This document shows, in pieces, positions 6,959 to 7,440 of a stretch of 7,440 nucleotides of DNA (its first letter is position 1; every line of letters starts with the position of its first letter). The notes beneath the pieces are model-generated. The model did no database searches, was not told the origin of the DNA, and saw nothing but the letters and a program-made list of their open reading frames with translations. The position numbers and the translations under genes are program-made. Source of the stretch: Terriglobus sp. (GTDB lineage: Bacteria; Acidobacteriota; Terriglobia; Terriglobales; Acidobacteriaceae); contig JAHFTZ010000105.1 in NCBI GenBank assembly GCA_023265355.1, positions 1-7,440 on the forward strand. Reading direction: 5' to 3'.

Positions 6959-6962
6959 GACT
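6934..6962 (+). promoter_or_regulatory. Putative leaderless promoter of the aminotransferase gene
   Basis: TAGACT (6957-6962) lies at exactly -12 to -7 of the ATG at 6969 and matches TATAAT at four of six. The -35 candidate TTAAAC (6934-6939, 17-bp spacing) is poor, three of six. It overlaps the opposing promoter within the 44-bp divergent spacer. CTTAAAC also occurs twice here (6933-6939, 6961-6967), and GTCTAGAC (6954-6961) is an 8-bp palindrome. Confidence 0.35.
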
Positions 6963-6968
6963 TAAACC

Positions 6969-7440
6969 ATGTTTTCGCGGCGCTCCACCTTCGATCTCAC
7001 CGAGTCTGACTTCGCCGCCGCCCTTCGCGAAGCGCGGCAGGGCGGGGAACTCTTCGACCTCACGACCTCCAATCCCACCGCCGTAGGTCTTGCCCCGGAG
7101 AACCTTCAGCTTGACTGCAACTCTGCGGAGTACCATCCCGACCCGCTCGGCATCCCGTCGGCACGGGAAGCCGTCGCGGGCTACTACCGTGATCATCACC
7201 AAAAAATTCCCATCGCAGATATCACGCTCACCGCCAGCACATCGGAGTCCTATAGCTTCCTCTTCCGTCTCCTCTGCGACACGGCGGACGAGGTGCTGAT
7301 CCCCACCCCCAGCTACCCGCTCTTCGACTTTCTTGCGACGCTCGACCACGTCCAGCTGGAGACATACCCGCTCTTCTACGACCACGGCTGGCAGATCGAT
7401 CTTCATGCGCTTGAAACGGCCATCACACCGCTCACACGGG
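6969..7440 (+). CDS. PLP-dependent class I/II aminotransferase, 3' end cut by window edge
   Basis: These are the first 157 residues of a fold-type I, pyridoxal-phosphate aminotransferase, open from the ATG at 6969 to the right edge without a stop. TSNPTAVG (33-40) is the N-terminal substrate-side segment. YHPDPLGIPSAREAVAGYY (55-73) is the conserved Y-x-P-x-x-G-x-x-x-x-R-x-A-x-A-x-Y-Y pattern. LTASTSESYSFLFRLL (87-102) is the region that holds the PLP phosphate. ADEVLIPTPSYPLFD (106-120) is the family's D-E-V-L-I-P-x-P-x-Y-P segment. The Schiff-base lysine lies beyond the window, so catalytic competence cannot be checked. Substrate is unknown; amino-acid or amino-acid-biosynthesis transamination in the cytosol is the default expectation. 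There is no Shine-Dalgarno before the ATG. It is divergent from the HAD gene, and whether the two share a pathway is open. Confidence 0.92.
   Translation, partial: MFSRRSTFDLTESDFAAALREARQGGELFDLTTSNPTAVGLAPENLQLDCNSAEYHPDPLGIPSAREAVAGYYRDHHQKIPIADITLTASTSESYSFLFRLLCDTADEVLIPTPSYPLFDFLATLDHVQLETYPLFYDHGWQIDLHALETAITPLTR

Noticed and set aside
7018..7045. Inverted repeat CCGCCCT / AGGGCGG about 50 bases into the aminotransferase gene
   Set aside because: A 7-bp stem with a 14-base loop in GC-rich coding sequence, without a T-run or regulatory context, is likely incidental.
6909..7406. Minus-strand open frame of 165 codons opposite the aminotransferase
   Set aside because: It is charged and repetitive (E/R/V/G-rich) with no recognisable motif. 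The plus strand encodes an unmistakable PLP aminotransferase N-terminus over the same bases, and the frame also overlaps the HAD start.
1..7440. CRISPR array, IS element, tRNA, prophage or novel defence system
   Set aside because: I saw no regularly spaced repeats, transposase motifs, tRNA-like cloverleaf or nuclease/toxin modules. All long frames are accounted for by efflux, HAD and aminotransferase genes.

Overview
The window is a compact, GC-rich stretch of chromosome from a Gram-negative bacterium. An outer-membrane factor and a predicted lipoprotein imply an outer membrane. Gene spacing is only 3-60 bases and there are no mobile elements. The codon style, the scarcity of strong ribosome-binding sites and the look of the aminotransferase suggest a soil bacterium such as an Acidobacteriota member. 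That assignment is inference and is held loosely.

Layout. Bases 1-1112 (+) hold the C-terminal two thirds of a 14-TM DHA2-type MFS drug exporter that enters from the left. Facing it, with only six bases between the stop codons, is a four-gene minus-strand efflux operon read from about 6240 down to 1119. It encodes a TolC-type outer-membrane factor, a YtcA-like small lipoprotein, an MdtN-like HlyD-family periplasmic adaptor and an MdtO-like FUSC-family inner-membrane protein. Junctions inside the operon are a 4-base overlap, 3 bases and 3 bases, so co-translation is very likely. Upstream on the same strand is a HAD-superfamily IA phosphatase (6301-6924). Back to back with it, across 44 bases, is the start of a PLP-dependent class I/II aminotransferase (6969 onward) that runs off the right edge with no stop.

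Function. The four-gene cluster has all the parts of a tripartite pump: inner membrane (MdtO), periplasmic bridge (MdtN), outer-membrane channel (OMF), plus YtcA, the small companion found beside mdtNOP in Escherichia coli. The adaptor and FUSC proteins can be matched to E. coli MdtN and MdtO over several long motifs. The gene order and the OMF differ: the OMF comes first and has an ordinary signal peptide, whereas E. coli MdtP is last and is a lipoprotein. Likely substrates are small, probably aromatic or amphipathic toxic compounds; the sequence does not say which. No regulator gene lies in the window.

Control signals. A 32-bp imperfect palindrome with perfect 9-bp arms (6226-6257) lies just upstream of the preferred OMF start and is the best operator candidate. 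Three copies of a heptamer lie just beyond it. The 44-bp divergent spacer has a TAnnnT box at exactly -12 to -7 of both start codons, which suggests leaderless transcripts in both directions. No tRNA, rRNA, CRISPR, IS or phage sequence was seen.
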